Origin: Candidatus Cloacimonetes bacterium 4572_55
Lineage (GTDB): Bacteria > 4572-55
Length of the DNA: 34,656 nucleotides
Reading direction: 5' to 3'
Assembly (NCBI GenBank): GCA_002084765.1
Contig: NBMB01000022.1
Location: forward strand, 1 to 34,656
Both the position numbers and the translations under genes were made by a program. Below the pieces are notes generated by a model. That model saw only the letters and a program-made list of their open reading frames with translations. It searched no databases and was not told the origin of the DNA. How positions within the stretch are numbered: the stretch's first letter is position 1; each line of letters opens with the position of its first letter. Below, one piece after another: positions 27,038 to 34,656 of the stretch.

Positions 27038-27907
27038 ATGAGAAATAAACATCTCACGCCGAAACAATTATTAATAAAAACCCTCTTCTGGGGACTGATC
27101 ATCTGGATCTGCGGGACAATTCTCCTGCCGATATTTGCCGTCACCATGTACTCGCTTGCCGATGAGACAACATACCCGCGTTCAGGGGGAGACATGGTGA
27201 TCCCTCCCCATTGGGGACAAGAGGGCAATCTGCTTCATCATTTTAAAATGGTTTGGATACTCGAAGATCTGCCAGTCTATTTGGCTCGTAGCCTTGTGTT
27301 GGCTCTCGGCACCGTCATTTTGAGCATCACTTTGTCAGCACCTGCGGCGTATGCCTTTGTTCGTTTTCGATTTCCATTCCGAAAAATATTGCTGTTAAGC
27401 TTTTTTGTTTTTATGATGATGCCGGATATCGTATTCGGCGTCTCCCTTTTCAGCATGTTCTATAAGTGGGGACTGATCAACACGATCATCGGCGTGATCA
27501 TGGTTCATACATTGCGAGCCATCCCCTTGACGCTGCTAATTCTTAACGGCGTTTTTGAATCTATACCCCCAACATTGGAAGAAGCCGCGTTTACAATGGG
27601 AACCTCTCGGTTGAGAACCTTGCGAAAAGTGATCTTGCCTCTTTCCGCGCCTGGAGTAGCCGCCGCGTCGATATACGCGTTTCTTCTGTCATGGGACGAC
27701 TTTGTTTTGACAGTTTTGGTTGGCGGACCAGAAAGCTATAATCTGGCTGTATTGGCCTCGCGCTTTATGATCGGCACAGACGTCCAGCATTACCGAGCTA
27801 GCGCCACCGCGGTCATCATGCTTGTGCCAGTCCTATTTGTCAACTTCTTTGTCCAAAGATATATGAAATCTGATTATCTCACCGGCGGCATGGCAAGAGA
27901 TTTTTGA
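27038..27907 (+). CDS. Sugar ABC transporter permease (MalG/UgpE-like)
   Basis: 289 residues. EAA loop EEAAFTMGTSRLRTLRKVIL then P at about 187-210, with the typical C-terminal end VQRYMKSDYLTGGMARDF seen in the MalG/UgpE family (YLTGG...GA/K motif). Inner membrane partner of the preceding permease. Only a modest RBS (CAGGTCGG) is visible. Confidence 0.93.
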   Translation: MRNKHLTPKQLLIKTLFWGLIIWICGTILLPIFAVTMYSLADETTYPRSGGDMVIPPHWGQEGNLLHHFKMVWILEDLPVYLARSLVLALGTVILSITLSAPAAYAFVRFRFPFRKILLLSFFVFMMMPDIVFGVSLFSMFYKWGLINTIIGVIMVHTLRAIPLTLLILNGVFESIPPTLEEAAFTMGTSRLRTLRKVILPLSAPGVAAASIYAFLLSWDDFVLTVLVGGPESYNLAVLASRFMIGTDVQHYRASATAVIMLVPVLFVNFFVQRYMKSDYLTGGMARDF

Positions 27908-27971
27908 ATTCACCTGATCGAGTTCCCTCGGTTTACTTTAGATTAACAAAAAGCCAAGGCAGGTACCCCCA

Positions 27972-29105
27972 ATGGCAGCAGTCACCTTAAAAAATTTATC
28001 AAAAATGTACGCCAAAGTAGCGGCGAACGACAATATCAATATGAAAATTGAAGAGGGCGAGTTCATCACATTGGTCGGACCGTCCGGCTGTGGCAAGACT
28101 ACCACGCTCCGCATGATCGCAGGTCTGTTGTCCCCCAGTTCGGGGAGCATCTTTTTTGACGACGAAGACGTGACGCATACGCCCACGCAAAACCGCGGAA
28201 TCGGCATGGTTTTTCAGGATTACGCCCTGTTTCCCCATCTCAATGTATGGGACAACATCGGATTTGGCTTAAAAATTCAAAAATATCCAAAAGATCAGGT
28301 CAAACAGCGAGTCCGACAAGGTGTTGAAATGGTCAATTTGATCGGGCTTGAGGGCAGAGCACTCTCCGAGTTGAGCGGCGGACAACGGCAACGGGTGGCG
28401 TTGGCAAGAGCCCTGGTCATGGAGCCCCGCGTCTTTCTATTAGACGAACCCCTCTCCAATCTGGACGCCAAGCTGCGGCTACACATGCGAACCGAGCTGA
28501 AACGCATCCACAAACGAATTGGCGTCACAACGATTTATGTGACTCACGACCAGGTAGAGGCAATGACGCTGAGCAACAGGGTGATCATCATGTTGGATGG
28601 AAAAATTCAGCAGAAGGGAACCCCAAAGGAAGTTTACGAAAAACCTATCAATCGATTTGTAGGTGGATTTATGGGCAGTCCCCCGATGAACTTTTTAGAG
28701 AACTGCGAGATCATCCGTGAAAATGACCATCTTTTTTTGGTGGTTAAAGGGATTCGATTCAGCGTGCCAAGACACTTTTATCGGGCTATTGAGCGGCTAA
28801 ATCTCTCAACAGTAACGACTGGCATTCGTCCAGAAGACCTCTCCGATAGGAACGACGCGGTCACGAGCCAATATAAAAGCCACATGCTGGACGACACTAT
28901 CGAAATGACAATCGACGTGATCGAGCCCATCGGCGCAAATAAGCTGCTCGATCTCTATCATAAAGATTTGCGTCTGTCTGCTATCGTCAAAGCCGATAGT
29001 TCGGTACTGCCAGATCAACATATCAATATCAAGGTGAACTTAGAAAGAATCCACCTTTTTGATCCAAAAACCGAGGAATCACTCGCCTATTTCGATAAGC
29101 TGTAA
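27972..29105 (+). CDS. Sugar ABC transporter ATPase (MalK/UgpC-like)
   Basis: 377 residues. Walker A GPSGCGKTT, Q-loop FQDYALFPHLNVWDN, signature LSGGQRQR, Walker B VFLLDEPLSNLDAKL and switch H in YVTHDQVEAM are all intact, so it should hydrolyse ATP. A C-terminal TOBE/OB region (about 240-377) is as in MalK, where it serves regulation. As in many such clusters one ATPase serves both permeases. Confidence 0.95.
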   Translation: MAAVTLKNLSKMYAKVAANDNINMKIEEGEFITLVGPSGCGKTTTLRMIAGLLSPSSGSIFFDDEDVTHTPTQNRGIGMVFQDYALFPHLNVWDNIGFGLKIQKYPKDQVKQRVRQGVEMVNLIGLEGRALSELSGGQRQRVALARALVMEPRVFLLDEPLSNLDAKLRLHMRTELKRIHKRIGVTTIYVTHDQVEAMTLSNRVIIMLDGKIQQKGTPKEVYEKPINRFVGGFMGSPPMNFLENCEIIRENDHLFLVVKGIRFSVPRHFYRAIERLNLSTVTTGIRPEDLSDRNDAVTSQYKSHMLDDTIEMTIDVIEPIGANKLLDLYHKDLRLSAIVKADSSVLPDQHINIKVNLERIHLFDPKTEESLAYFDKL

Positions 29106-29249
29106 TCTCTGAAGGGGTCGGCAGATTACAAAAATAAGCAGATTTTTATGAAAAGTTAATAGAAATTTAAAAAATCTATAATCTTTAGGTCTACTCTAAT
29201 CAGAGTAATTACATTAAGTTACGAATTAAAGAGAGGTTATTAAAAAGGC

Positions 29250-30476
29250 ATGGAGAGCAAAAAACGAAAATTGGGAATTTGGGTGATCGGGGCAAAAGGC
29301 GGAGTCTCGACAACGATGATTACAGGGGTATTGGCTATTGTCAACAACCACTCGTCAGCGGCTGGCCTGGTGACTGATCGACCAGAGTTTTCCAAGATGG
29401 ATCTGGTAAGTTTAGAAAATCTGGCTTTTGGAGGATACGACATTCGTGGAGAAAGTTTGTATGAAAACGCCTGTCGGATCAACAAAGGCACCGGGACCCT
29501 TGGGGAAATTCGGCTGATGAATCTCAAGGAAGAACTGGATCGGGTTGATCAGGATATTAAGCCCGGCATCTCGATTAATTGCGGAAAATCGATCAACGAA
29601 TTGGTGGACACGGATCTCCCCAAAAACGAACTGCACCTGCGCCAAGTGATCAAGTCTATACAAGAGGATGTTCAGGCGTTTATCAAAACCAAAGAGCTGG
29701 ATTCTTTGGTGATGCTGAATTTGGCGTCCACGGAGCCGTACAACCCTCTTCATTTCGACTCGGAGGCAAGCCGCACACTCGCTGGATTGGAAAATGCGAT
29801 CGATCAAAATCAAGGCGATATGATCTCTACCAGCACCCTGTATGCGTACGCCGCGATCGACATGGGACATCCTTATATGAATTTTACGCCCTCTGTCGGA
29901 TCTAGCACCCAGGCTATGCAAGAATTGGCACTGGAACGGGGCGTTCCTCACATGGGGAAAGATGGAAAAACCGGCGAAACTATGGTGAAATCAACGCTCG
30001 CTGTGATGTTTCCGATCCGAAATATGAAGGTGCTGAGCTGGGCTGGTTTTAATATACTCGGAGATCGGGACGGCGAAATCCTGGCGAATCCCGAAAATAA
30101 AGCCACCAAGATACGGAGCAAGGACGCGGCTTTACGCAGTATATTGGGTCAAGACCCGTTTGCATACACTGCTATAGAGTACGTGCCGTCGCTGGACGAT
30201 TGGAAAACAGCCTGGGATCATATCCACTTTCAAGGCTTCCTCGACACAAAGATGGTGATGCAGTTTACCTGGCAAGGATGCGACGCCATACTCGCCGCGC
30301 CCCTGGCTATCGACATGGTTCTGCTCGCGGATTTTGCCAAGCAAAAAGGCGAGCGAGGTCTGATGCCCCATACGTCGGTATTCTTCAAATCGCCGATCAA
30401 CGTGGATGAGCACGCGCTGGGCAAGCAGTTTTCTATGCTTGAGGAATACGTCGCGCGGCACTCTTCCGATTTATAA
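29250..30476 (+). CDS. ino1: Myo-inositol-1(3)-phosphate synthase
   Basis: 408 residues. An NAD-binding Rossmann start (LGIWVIGAKGGVSTT) and the Ino1 blocks NFTPS, KDGKTGETMVKS, FNILGDRDGE and HIHFQGFLDTKMVM are clear. It converts glucose-6-phosphate to inositol-3-phosphate in an NAD-dependent reaction. Products may feed phosphatidylinositol, inositol-phosphate solutes or mycothiol-like compounds; none of the genes for those are seen here. It follows the ABC ATPase by 144 bp, which includes a TATAAT near 29176 and could therefore also have its own promoter. Confidence 0.95.
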   Translation: MESKKRKLGIWVIGAKGGVSTTMITGVLAIVNNHSSAAGLVTDRPEFSKMDLVSLENLAFGGYDIRGESLYENACRINKGTGTLGEIRLMNLKEELDRVDQDIKPGISINCGKSINELVDTDLPKNELHLRQVIKSIQEDVQAFIKTKELDSLVMLNLASTEPYNPLHFDSEASRTLAGLENAIDQNQGDMISTSTLYAYAAIDMGHPYMNFTPSVGSSTQAMQELALERGVPHMGKDGKTGETMVKSTLAVMFPIRNMKVLSWAGFNILGDRDGEILANPENKATKIRSKDAALRSILGQDPFAYTAIEYVPSLDDWKTAWDHIHFQGFLDTKMVMQFTWQGCDAILAAPLAIDMVLLADFAKQKGERGLMPHTSVFFKSPINVDEHALGKQFSMLEEYVARHSSDL

Positions 30477-30493
30477 CGCGCATATCAAAAAAT

Positions 30494-30519
30494 GGGTCGT
30501 CGGGACATTCTGGCGACCC
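30494..30519 (+). terminator. Possible terminator after ino1
   Basis: Stem GGGTCG (30494-30499) / CGACCC (30514-30519) with a 14-base loop and a T-containing tail (TTTGCATTTC). It lies 18 bp after the stop. Confidence 0.45.
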
Positions 30520-30596
30520 TTTGCATTTCATTTAAATATTTTAGCGATTCGTGGAGGCTTGAGTCGGTACTTTGTTTTTCAAAAAAGGATGGATAA

Positions 30597-31781
30597 GTGA
30601 AAAAATATAAATTTTCGGAGGCGGTAAAACGATTGAAATCGTCAGAAATTCGGGAACTCATGAAGTTGACCACTCGCCCGAATCTGATTGTTTTTGGAGG
30701 CGGATCGCCTGATCCGCAGCTTTTTCCTTATGAATCGGTCAAAAAAATCCAATCGAAGTGGGACGCGGAAAAGGCGGCGATGGCATATCAATATGGCCCC
30801 ACTCCCGGCATCCCGCCGATTCAGAAGGCGTTACGTTCGTGGGTGACGGATCATCATATTTCCCTGGAGGGTCAGTCGATTTTTGTCAGCAGTGGGGCGC
30901 AACAGTCATTATCTCTGATTTCCTGCGCCTTTGTCAACCTTGGCACAAAAATCGTAGTGGAAAATCCGACATTTATCGGTGCCATGGCCTGCTTTCAGAT
31001 CAATGGCGCAGAATTTTTGTGGGCGGAATTGGAAAACGACGGGGTTGATCTTAATCAATTGGAAAGCTATTTTAAGAACGATAAACCCGTTTTTTTCTAC
31101 ACAATTCCCAATTTCCAAAATCCGTCCGGCATCACTATGTCCATGCAGAAACGTATGGAGTTGCTGGAGCTTGCCCACAAGTATCAGGTCCTGATCATTG
31201 AAGACGATCCATACGTGGAGCTATATTACGAGGGAAGCCCAGAGGATTATCGGAGCCTGAAATCTCTTGATAAGAACAATATTGTGATCAACATTGGTAC
31301 GTTTTCCAAGATGCTTTCCCCAGGAATGAGGGTCGGCTGGATGGTTGGACCGGAGCTCCCAGTCAGCAAATGCGAAGTGGCGCGCCAAAGTCAAGACGCG
31401 TGCGGGTCGTCTTTTACGCAGATGCTCTGTGCGGATTACGTCTCCTCCGGCATGATTTATCCCTCTCTGGAAAAAATTCGAGAGGGGTATAGGATCAAAC
31501 GAAATCTGATGAAAAACGCGATTGAAAGCTATTTTCCAGACTGGATTAAACGATCAGAACCAAAAGGCGGTTTTTTCTTCTGGATTGATCTGCAGGGGCG
31601 CATCGGCTCAAAGGAGTTGTTCAAACGGGCGATTGATAAGGGCGTTGCAGTGATCACGGGTCATGCTTTTATGCCGCCTGGAGATGGAGAGCGGTGTTGT
31701 CGGCTTTCGTTCAGCAGCTCGAAAAAGGAAGATATAGGAAAGGGAATTAAAATACTGGGCGATATTTTAAAAAAATTATAG
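30597..31781 (+). CDS. PLP-dependent aminotransferase, class I/II (2-aminoadipate/MocR-like fold)
   Basis: 394 residues from GTG 30597 (RBS GGATG). Fold type I features: FGGGSPDP at the N-terminus, YGPTPGIPPIQKALRSWV, SGAQQSL, TIPNFQNPSGITM, EDDPYVELYYEG and the PLP lysine K238 in TFSKMLSPGMRVGW. This is the LysN/MocR aminotransferase subgroup without the DNA-binding GntR domain. These act on aminoadipate, leucine, aromatic or other amino acids; the substrate cannot be told here. The LEA14-like lipoprotein follows after 14 bp. Confidence 0.9.
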   Translation: MKKYKFSEAVKRLKSSEIRELMKLTTRPNLIVFGGGSPDPQLFPYESVKKIQSKWDAEKAAMAYQYGPTPGIPPIQKALRSWVTDHHISLEGQSIFVSSGAQQSLSLISCAFVNLGTKIVVENPTFIGAMACFQINGAEFLWAELENDGVDLNQLESYFKNDKPVFFYTIPNFQNPSGITMSMQKRMELLELAHKYQVLIIEDDPYVELYYEGSPEDYRSLKSLDKNNIVINIGTFSKMLSPGMRVGWMVGPELPVSKCEVARQSQDACGSSFTQMLCADYVSSGMIYPSLEKIREGYRIKRNLMKNAIESYFPDWIKRSEPKGGFFFWIDLQGRIGSKELFKRAIDKGVAVITGHAFMPPGDGERCCRLSFSSSKKEDIGKGIKILGDILKKL

Positions 31782-31795
31782 GCGGGATTTTTATT

Positions 31796-32632
31796 ATGCG
31801 GAATTTATGGATAAAAGTGATTTTGGTCGCAGTGTGGGTTGCATTGGCGTCATGCGCAACCGTCAAAGATATGTTTCAAGAGCCGAAAGTTGATTTTGAT
31901 TCCATGTCGATCACTGGCGTAACGCTTAAAAATACGGATATGGAATTTACATTTAACATATTTAATCCCAATGCTTTAGGAGTCACCTTCTCTGATTATG
32001 AATATCATCTGGAGATCAACGATCATTCCTTCTTGTCCGGCTCTCAGCCCCAGGGCATTGAGGTTCCGGCAAAGGGGACAAATCAATTTAAGATCCCCGC
32101 GACTGTCAATTACAGCGATCTGGCTTCATCGGTTCAATCGCTTGTGGGTAAGAGCGAAGCCCCATATCGGTTGCATGGTTCCGCGGCTGTGAAAACACCG
32201 ATCGGCGCGATCAACGTTCCTTTTTCTCATAGCGGAACTCTGCCATTGCTCAAAAAACCAAACGTGCGCCTTGCCTCGCTGAAGATCGACGAGATTTCTC
32301 TGCTTAACGCGTCTCTGCTCTTTGATATCGAGGTTGAAAATCCCAATATCTTGGAATTGGATATTGTGAATTTCAACCACAACTTTTCGATTAGCGGGAA
32401 TTCGGTGGCGGAAAGTGTGCCAAGCGGACCCATGAAGATCCGAAAAAAAGGGACTAGCACCCTCTCGATTCCGATTCAGATCGATTTCCTTAAATTGGGA
32501 ACCACGCTACGATCTGTGTTAAACGGGGGATCGACCGATTATCAATTAGGCGGAAATATCGAGATCAAGCTACCCGGCGGGAACTTAAGCATGCCATACG
32601 ATCACTCTGGCTCGATTGATCTACAGAAGTAG
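31796..32632 (+). CDS. LEA14/WHy-domain lipoprotein
   Basis: 278 residues. Lipobox LASC with Cys20, so a lipoprotein. Two tandem LEA_2/WHy-type domains (about 35-150 and 160-275): each has an FNIFNPNALGV / IEVENPNILEL-type strand, then GTNQFKIPATVNY and GTSTLSIPIQIDF. These bacterial WHy proteins are thought to be stress-related and bind membranes or proteins, with no enzyme activity known. Probably co-transcribed with the aminotransferase; role unclear. Confidence 0.85.
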   Translation: MRNLWIKVILVAVWVALASCATVKDMFQEPKVDFDSMSITGVTLKNTDMEFTFNIFNPNALGVTFSDYEYHLEINDHSFLSGSQPQGIEVPAKGTNQFKIPATVNYSDLASSVQSLVGKSEAPYRLHGSAAVKTPIGAINVPFSHSGTLPLLKKPNVRLASLKIDEISLLNASLLFDIEVENPNILELDIVNFNHNFSISGNSVAESVPSGPMKIRKKGTSTLSIPIQIDFLKLGTTLRSVLNGGSTDYQLGGNIEIKLPGGNLSMPYDHSGSIDLQK

Positions 32633-32682
32633 ATTTTTTTTGGCGATTCTGAAATCTGACGCTTTTCTGCCGGAAAATAGAT

Positions 32683-32710
32683 AAGGCGCATCGCGATCGC
32701 GGTGCGCCTT
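32683..32710. terminator. Bidirectional terminator between convergent genes
   Basis: Near-perfect 28-bp inverted repeat centred on CGCGATCGCG with arms AAGGCGCA / TGCGCCTT, followed by AATTTT on the plus side. It separates the lipoprotein gene from the minus-strand nuclease pair. Confidence 0.85.
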
Positions 32711-32730
32711 AATTTTGATCGGAATATGTC

Positions 32731-33213
32731 TCACACATCTTCGATATCGGTCAGGTCCTCCTCGACCCCGGCGAGACGTCCCAACATACGCGTATAGTTA
32801 CGCAGAATATTTTGCAGGGATCGAAGCTCCTCACGAAAAATCCTCCGCTCCTCCGGGTCGTTAATCGATCCATGGACCAGCTTACCGTGCCACTTGGTAG
32901 TAAAAGGACGGATCACCTGATTCAGGACTACAATCGCAATCCGAGTGAACTCAAGGCACGATTTTCCATAATGCTTGATGATCCCTCGAGTAATGGGAAA
33001 AAGTTTATGCACACTTGCCAACGCGGCGGCTTCATCGCCCTGGTTCGGCGTCAGATATTGCGTAGTGACTCGAGTGAGCAGTTCAATATACATCTCCCAC
33101 GCGGCTTTGCGATCTCCGTCGTTAAATTTGAGCTCAAGACCTAAAAAGTAGGCACTGAACTTAAGTCCGGTCATATCCCATTTGTCTAACCAATCACCTA
33201 ACGTCATCATCAT
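32731..33213 (-). CDS. Helical protein of unknown family, coupled to the nuclease gene
   Basis: 160 residues, predicted mainly alpha-helical, with no signal peptide. Conserved-looking blocks include AAWEMYIELLTRVTTQYL, VIRPFTTKWHGKL and REELRSLQNILRNYTRML. I do not recognise the family. Its start overlaps the upstream nuclease stop by 20 bp, so it is translationally coupled and likely works with that protein. AAAGG lies right before three consecutive ATGs (33213, 33210, 33207); the third has the best spacing. The gene runs into the bidirectional terminator. Confidence 0.75.
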   Translation of the reverse strand: MMMTLGDWLDKWDMTGLKFSAYFLGLELKFNDGDRKAAWEMYIELLTRVTTQYLTPNQGDEAAALASVHKLFPITRGIIKHYGKSCLEFTRIAIVVLNQVIRPFTTKWHGKLVHGSINDPEERRIFREELRSLQNILRNYTRMLGRLAGVEEDLTDIEDV

Positions 33214-33979
33214 TTCCTTTTGTTATCGAAGTTTCAGAGGGTCCACCCAGCTCGTCTATATTTTTGACGATCCGGGATAAAGTATAAGGGGCAGTCTCTT
33301 CTGCCACCAATTTGGTATCGAAGCGAAGAACTTTCCAGCCTGCGTCTGAGAGAATTTCATCTCTCTGCCTATCTTTTTCCAATTGCGTTTCATTTTTATG
33401 CCATATCTCCCCGTCGGTCTCGACATTAATTTTTCCTTCCTGACAATAGATCGAAAAATCAAGCGCATAGAAATGATTTTGTATCCGAATAAACTCTTCA
33501 CGTTCCGCTGGAATATTTTTGCGTTTCAACTCTGCCCACAATCGATCTTCCGCTTTACTTCCGTGATATAAGTCGTTGATCTCAACCGCGCTGATAAATT
33601 TTTTCCAAATAGTGCAGATAAAAATAATACGTCGCCACCGTCGGCTAAAAATAGGATCGGACAGATTCAGAAGCGGCCCAAACCACAAACGGAAATAACG
33701 GGAATGGGTCTTCTCATTTTCCGGCTCATCTGGAAAAAGCTCCCAACGATACACTTGTTCAATATGAAAGACCTGAGCGAAATACCGAATGGAGTATGCG
33801 TCCTTGCCAAAAAATTTGGTTTGATAAAAAGCGATCCATTCTGGAGGCCAACATTTATTCAGCCATTTTTTCACGCTTTTCTCAGGAATTCGATACCAAT
33901 TTTTATCCCGAGCGATTTCCATGTCCTCCTGACTGGAAATAATCGCGATCAATACTCGCGCTTTGGGATTTGACTGCAT
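33194..33979 (-). CDS. DUF559/Vsr-like (PD-(D/E)XK) nuclease with N-terminal extension
   Basis: 261 residues. Residues about 140-225 match the DUF559 endonuclease family of the Vsr/PD-(D/E)XK fold: E144, then D174 (YALDFSIYC), E187 and D189 (KINVETDGEIWH), D203 and GWKVLRF. The active site looks complete. The first 120 residues form a separate domain (IPEKSVKKWL, WIAFYQTKFFGKDAYSIRYF) that I cannot name. DUF559 domains occur in restriction, mobile-element and DNA-repair proteins. The overlapping downstream gene suggests a two-protein unit. No methylase or helicase is visible. No good RBS is seen at the ATG. Confidence 0.8.
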   Translation of the reverse strand: MQSNPKARVLIAIISSQEDMEIARDKNWYRIPEKSVKKWLNKCWPPEWIAFYQTKFFGKDAYSIRYFAQVFHIEQVYRWELFPDEPENEKTHSRYFRLWFGPLLNLSDPIFSRRWRRIIFICTIWKKFISAVEINDLYHGSKAEDRLWAELKRKNIPAEREEFIRIQNHFYALDFSIYCQEGKINVETDGEIWHKNETQLEKDRQRDEILSDAGWKVLRFDTKLVAEETAPYTLSRIVKNIDELGGPSETSITKGNDDDVR

Positions 33980-34033
33980 TTTTTTATTTCTTTTATTTTA
34001 TGGATAATCTTTAATTCCTTATCAAATATATGA

Positions 34034-34656
34034 CTATTTGCTATTATTGACCATTATTATCATACGCTTAATCAGCGAATGCGACTCCTCTCCAGAGTCG
34101 ATATGCAAGCGATAGATATAGAGTCCTGGCGCGACGGGCGTTCCCTCTCGGTTGCGACGATCCCAGCGGACAGTGTGAGTTCCCGCGGAACGGACGCGGC
34201 TATCCAGAGTCTGGATCAGCTGTCCGGTTACAGTATATACGGATAGGTCAACTCTCTGTTCTCGCCCCCTGTTCACCGGGAGAGCGTAGCGGATTTCCGT
34301 CTCATAACAGAAGGGATTTGGAAAATTTTGGCTCAACTGAATTTGATTCGGGAGAGGGCGAGCAGACACGGGACCTTCATAGAAAAAATTTTCGCCAACA
34401 ATGGGATCGACCTGATAATCTGGGATAATTTGGAGCCAATAATACAGGACAATTTCCGGGACTGGATTATCAGAAGAAGAATGGTTCAGCTGGTCTCGAT
34501 AAGAAAAAAATCCGGGCTCATGCAGATCATCTCGCAGCGGTTCATTTGTCAACCGTTGGGCATGAGTCAGGTCGGGGCTTTCCGCTCGATACAGATGAAA
34601 GGCGCATCCTTCGGAAGATTCGGAATCCAGTGACCAGCGGAGCATGATTCCCTCGG
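34034..34656 (-). CDS. Partial secreted protein with T9SS-like C-terminal sorting domain
   Basis: The 3' end of a gene whose 5' part lies beyond the right edge: the reading frame is open to 34656 without a start-like context at the first Met. The visible 207 residues begin in an Ig/fibronectin-like segment (MLRWSLDSESSEG, FHLYR) and end in a type-A sorting domain of about 85 residues: LSQNFPNPF, VDLSVYTVTGQLIQ, GTHTVRWDRRN, VAPGLYIYRL, LIKRMIIM. In Bacteroidota such ends direct export by the type IX system. This is the second protein in the window with a tail of this type. Confidence 0.85.
   Translation of the reverse strand, partial: EGIMLRWSLDSESSEGCAFHLYRAESPDLTHAQRLTNEPLRDDLHEPGFFSYRDQLNHSSSDNPVPEIVLYYWLQIIPDYQVDPIVGENFFYEGPVSARPLPNQIQLSQNFPNPFCYETEIRYALPVNRGREQRVDLSVYTVTGQLIQTLDSRVRSAGTHTVRWDRRNREGTPVAPGLYIYRLHIDSGEESHSLIKRMIIMVNNSK

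Overview
The window reads as a chromosomal segment of an uncultured Gram-negative bacterium of moderate G+C. Envelope features include lipoproteins, an ADP-heptose-type (GT9) glycosyltransferase and a LytM/M23 peptidase. Two proteins end in FlgD-like or type IX secretion (T9SS)-like sorting domains, and one of these is a PorU/gingipain-family C25 peptidase. That combination points to the FCB supergroup or a neighbouring candidate phylum. This placement is an inference from gene content only. No rRNA, tRNA, CRISPR array, intact insertion sequence or phage module was seen.

Layout. 1-275: a 54-bp tandem array running in from the left edge. 331-1074: a secreted FecR-like/TPR protein. 1251-5749: a likely operon behind a perfect sigma70-type promoter, encoding a DnaQ-like exonuclease/GIY-YIG fusion, an SPFH (stomatin-like) membrane protein and an unrecognised membrane protein. 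5763-10473 (minus): an FmdB-type zinc ribbon and the 1380-residue C25 peptidase. 11092-12287: an M23 peptidase with a strong terminator, then the C-terminal remnant of a phosphate-type binding protein. 12345-21318: a segment bracketed by two inverted copies of a ~300-bp non-coding repeat. It contains trmO, a small exported protein plus a methyl-accepting chemotaxis protein, an XRE-type regulator, a PASTA-domain protein, a GT9+GT4 glycosyltransferase pair (minus) and a thioredoxin-fold/TPR protein.

21446-30476: a ChaN-like/PDZ protein and phosphoglucomutase, then a sugar ABC importer (lipoprotein, two permeases, ATPase) and myo-inositol-phosphate synthase. Pgm makes glucose-6-phosphate and Ino1 consumes it, so this stretch plausibly joins sugar uptake to inositol-phosphate synthesis. 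30597-32632: a PLP aminotransferase and a LEA14-like lipoprotein. 32731-33979 (minus): an overlapping gene pair made of a helical protein of unknown family and a DUF559-type nuclease. 34034-34656 (minus): the C-terminal end of a secreted protein with a T9SS-like sorting domain.

The least explained elements are a short CGCAGATT-rich repeat family and the nuclease pair. The repeat family appears as the tandem array, as one end of the 300-bp inverted repeats, and directly upstream of two start codons. The nuclease pair could be an uncharacterised DNA-processing or defence module, which the sequence alone cannot settle.
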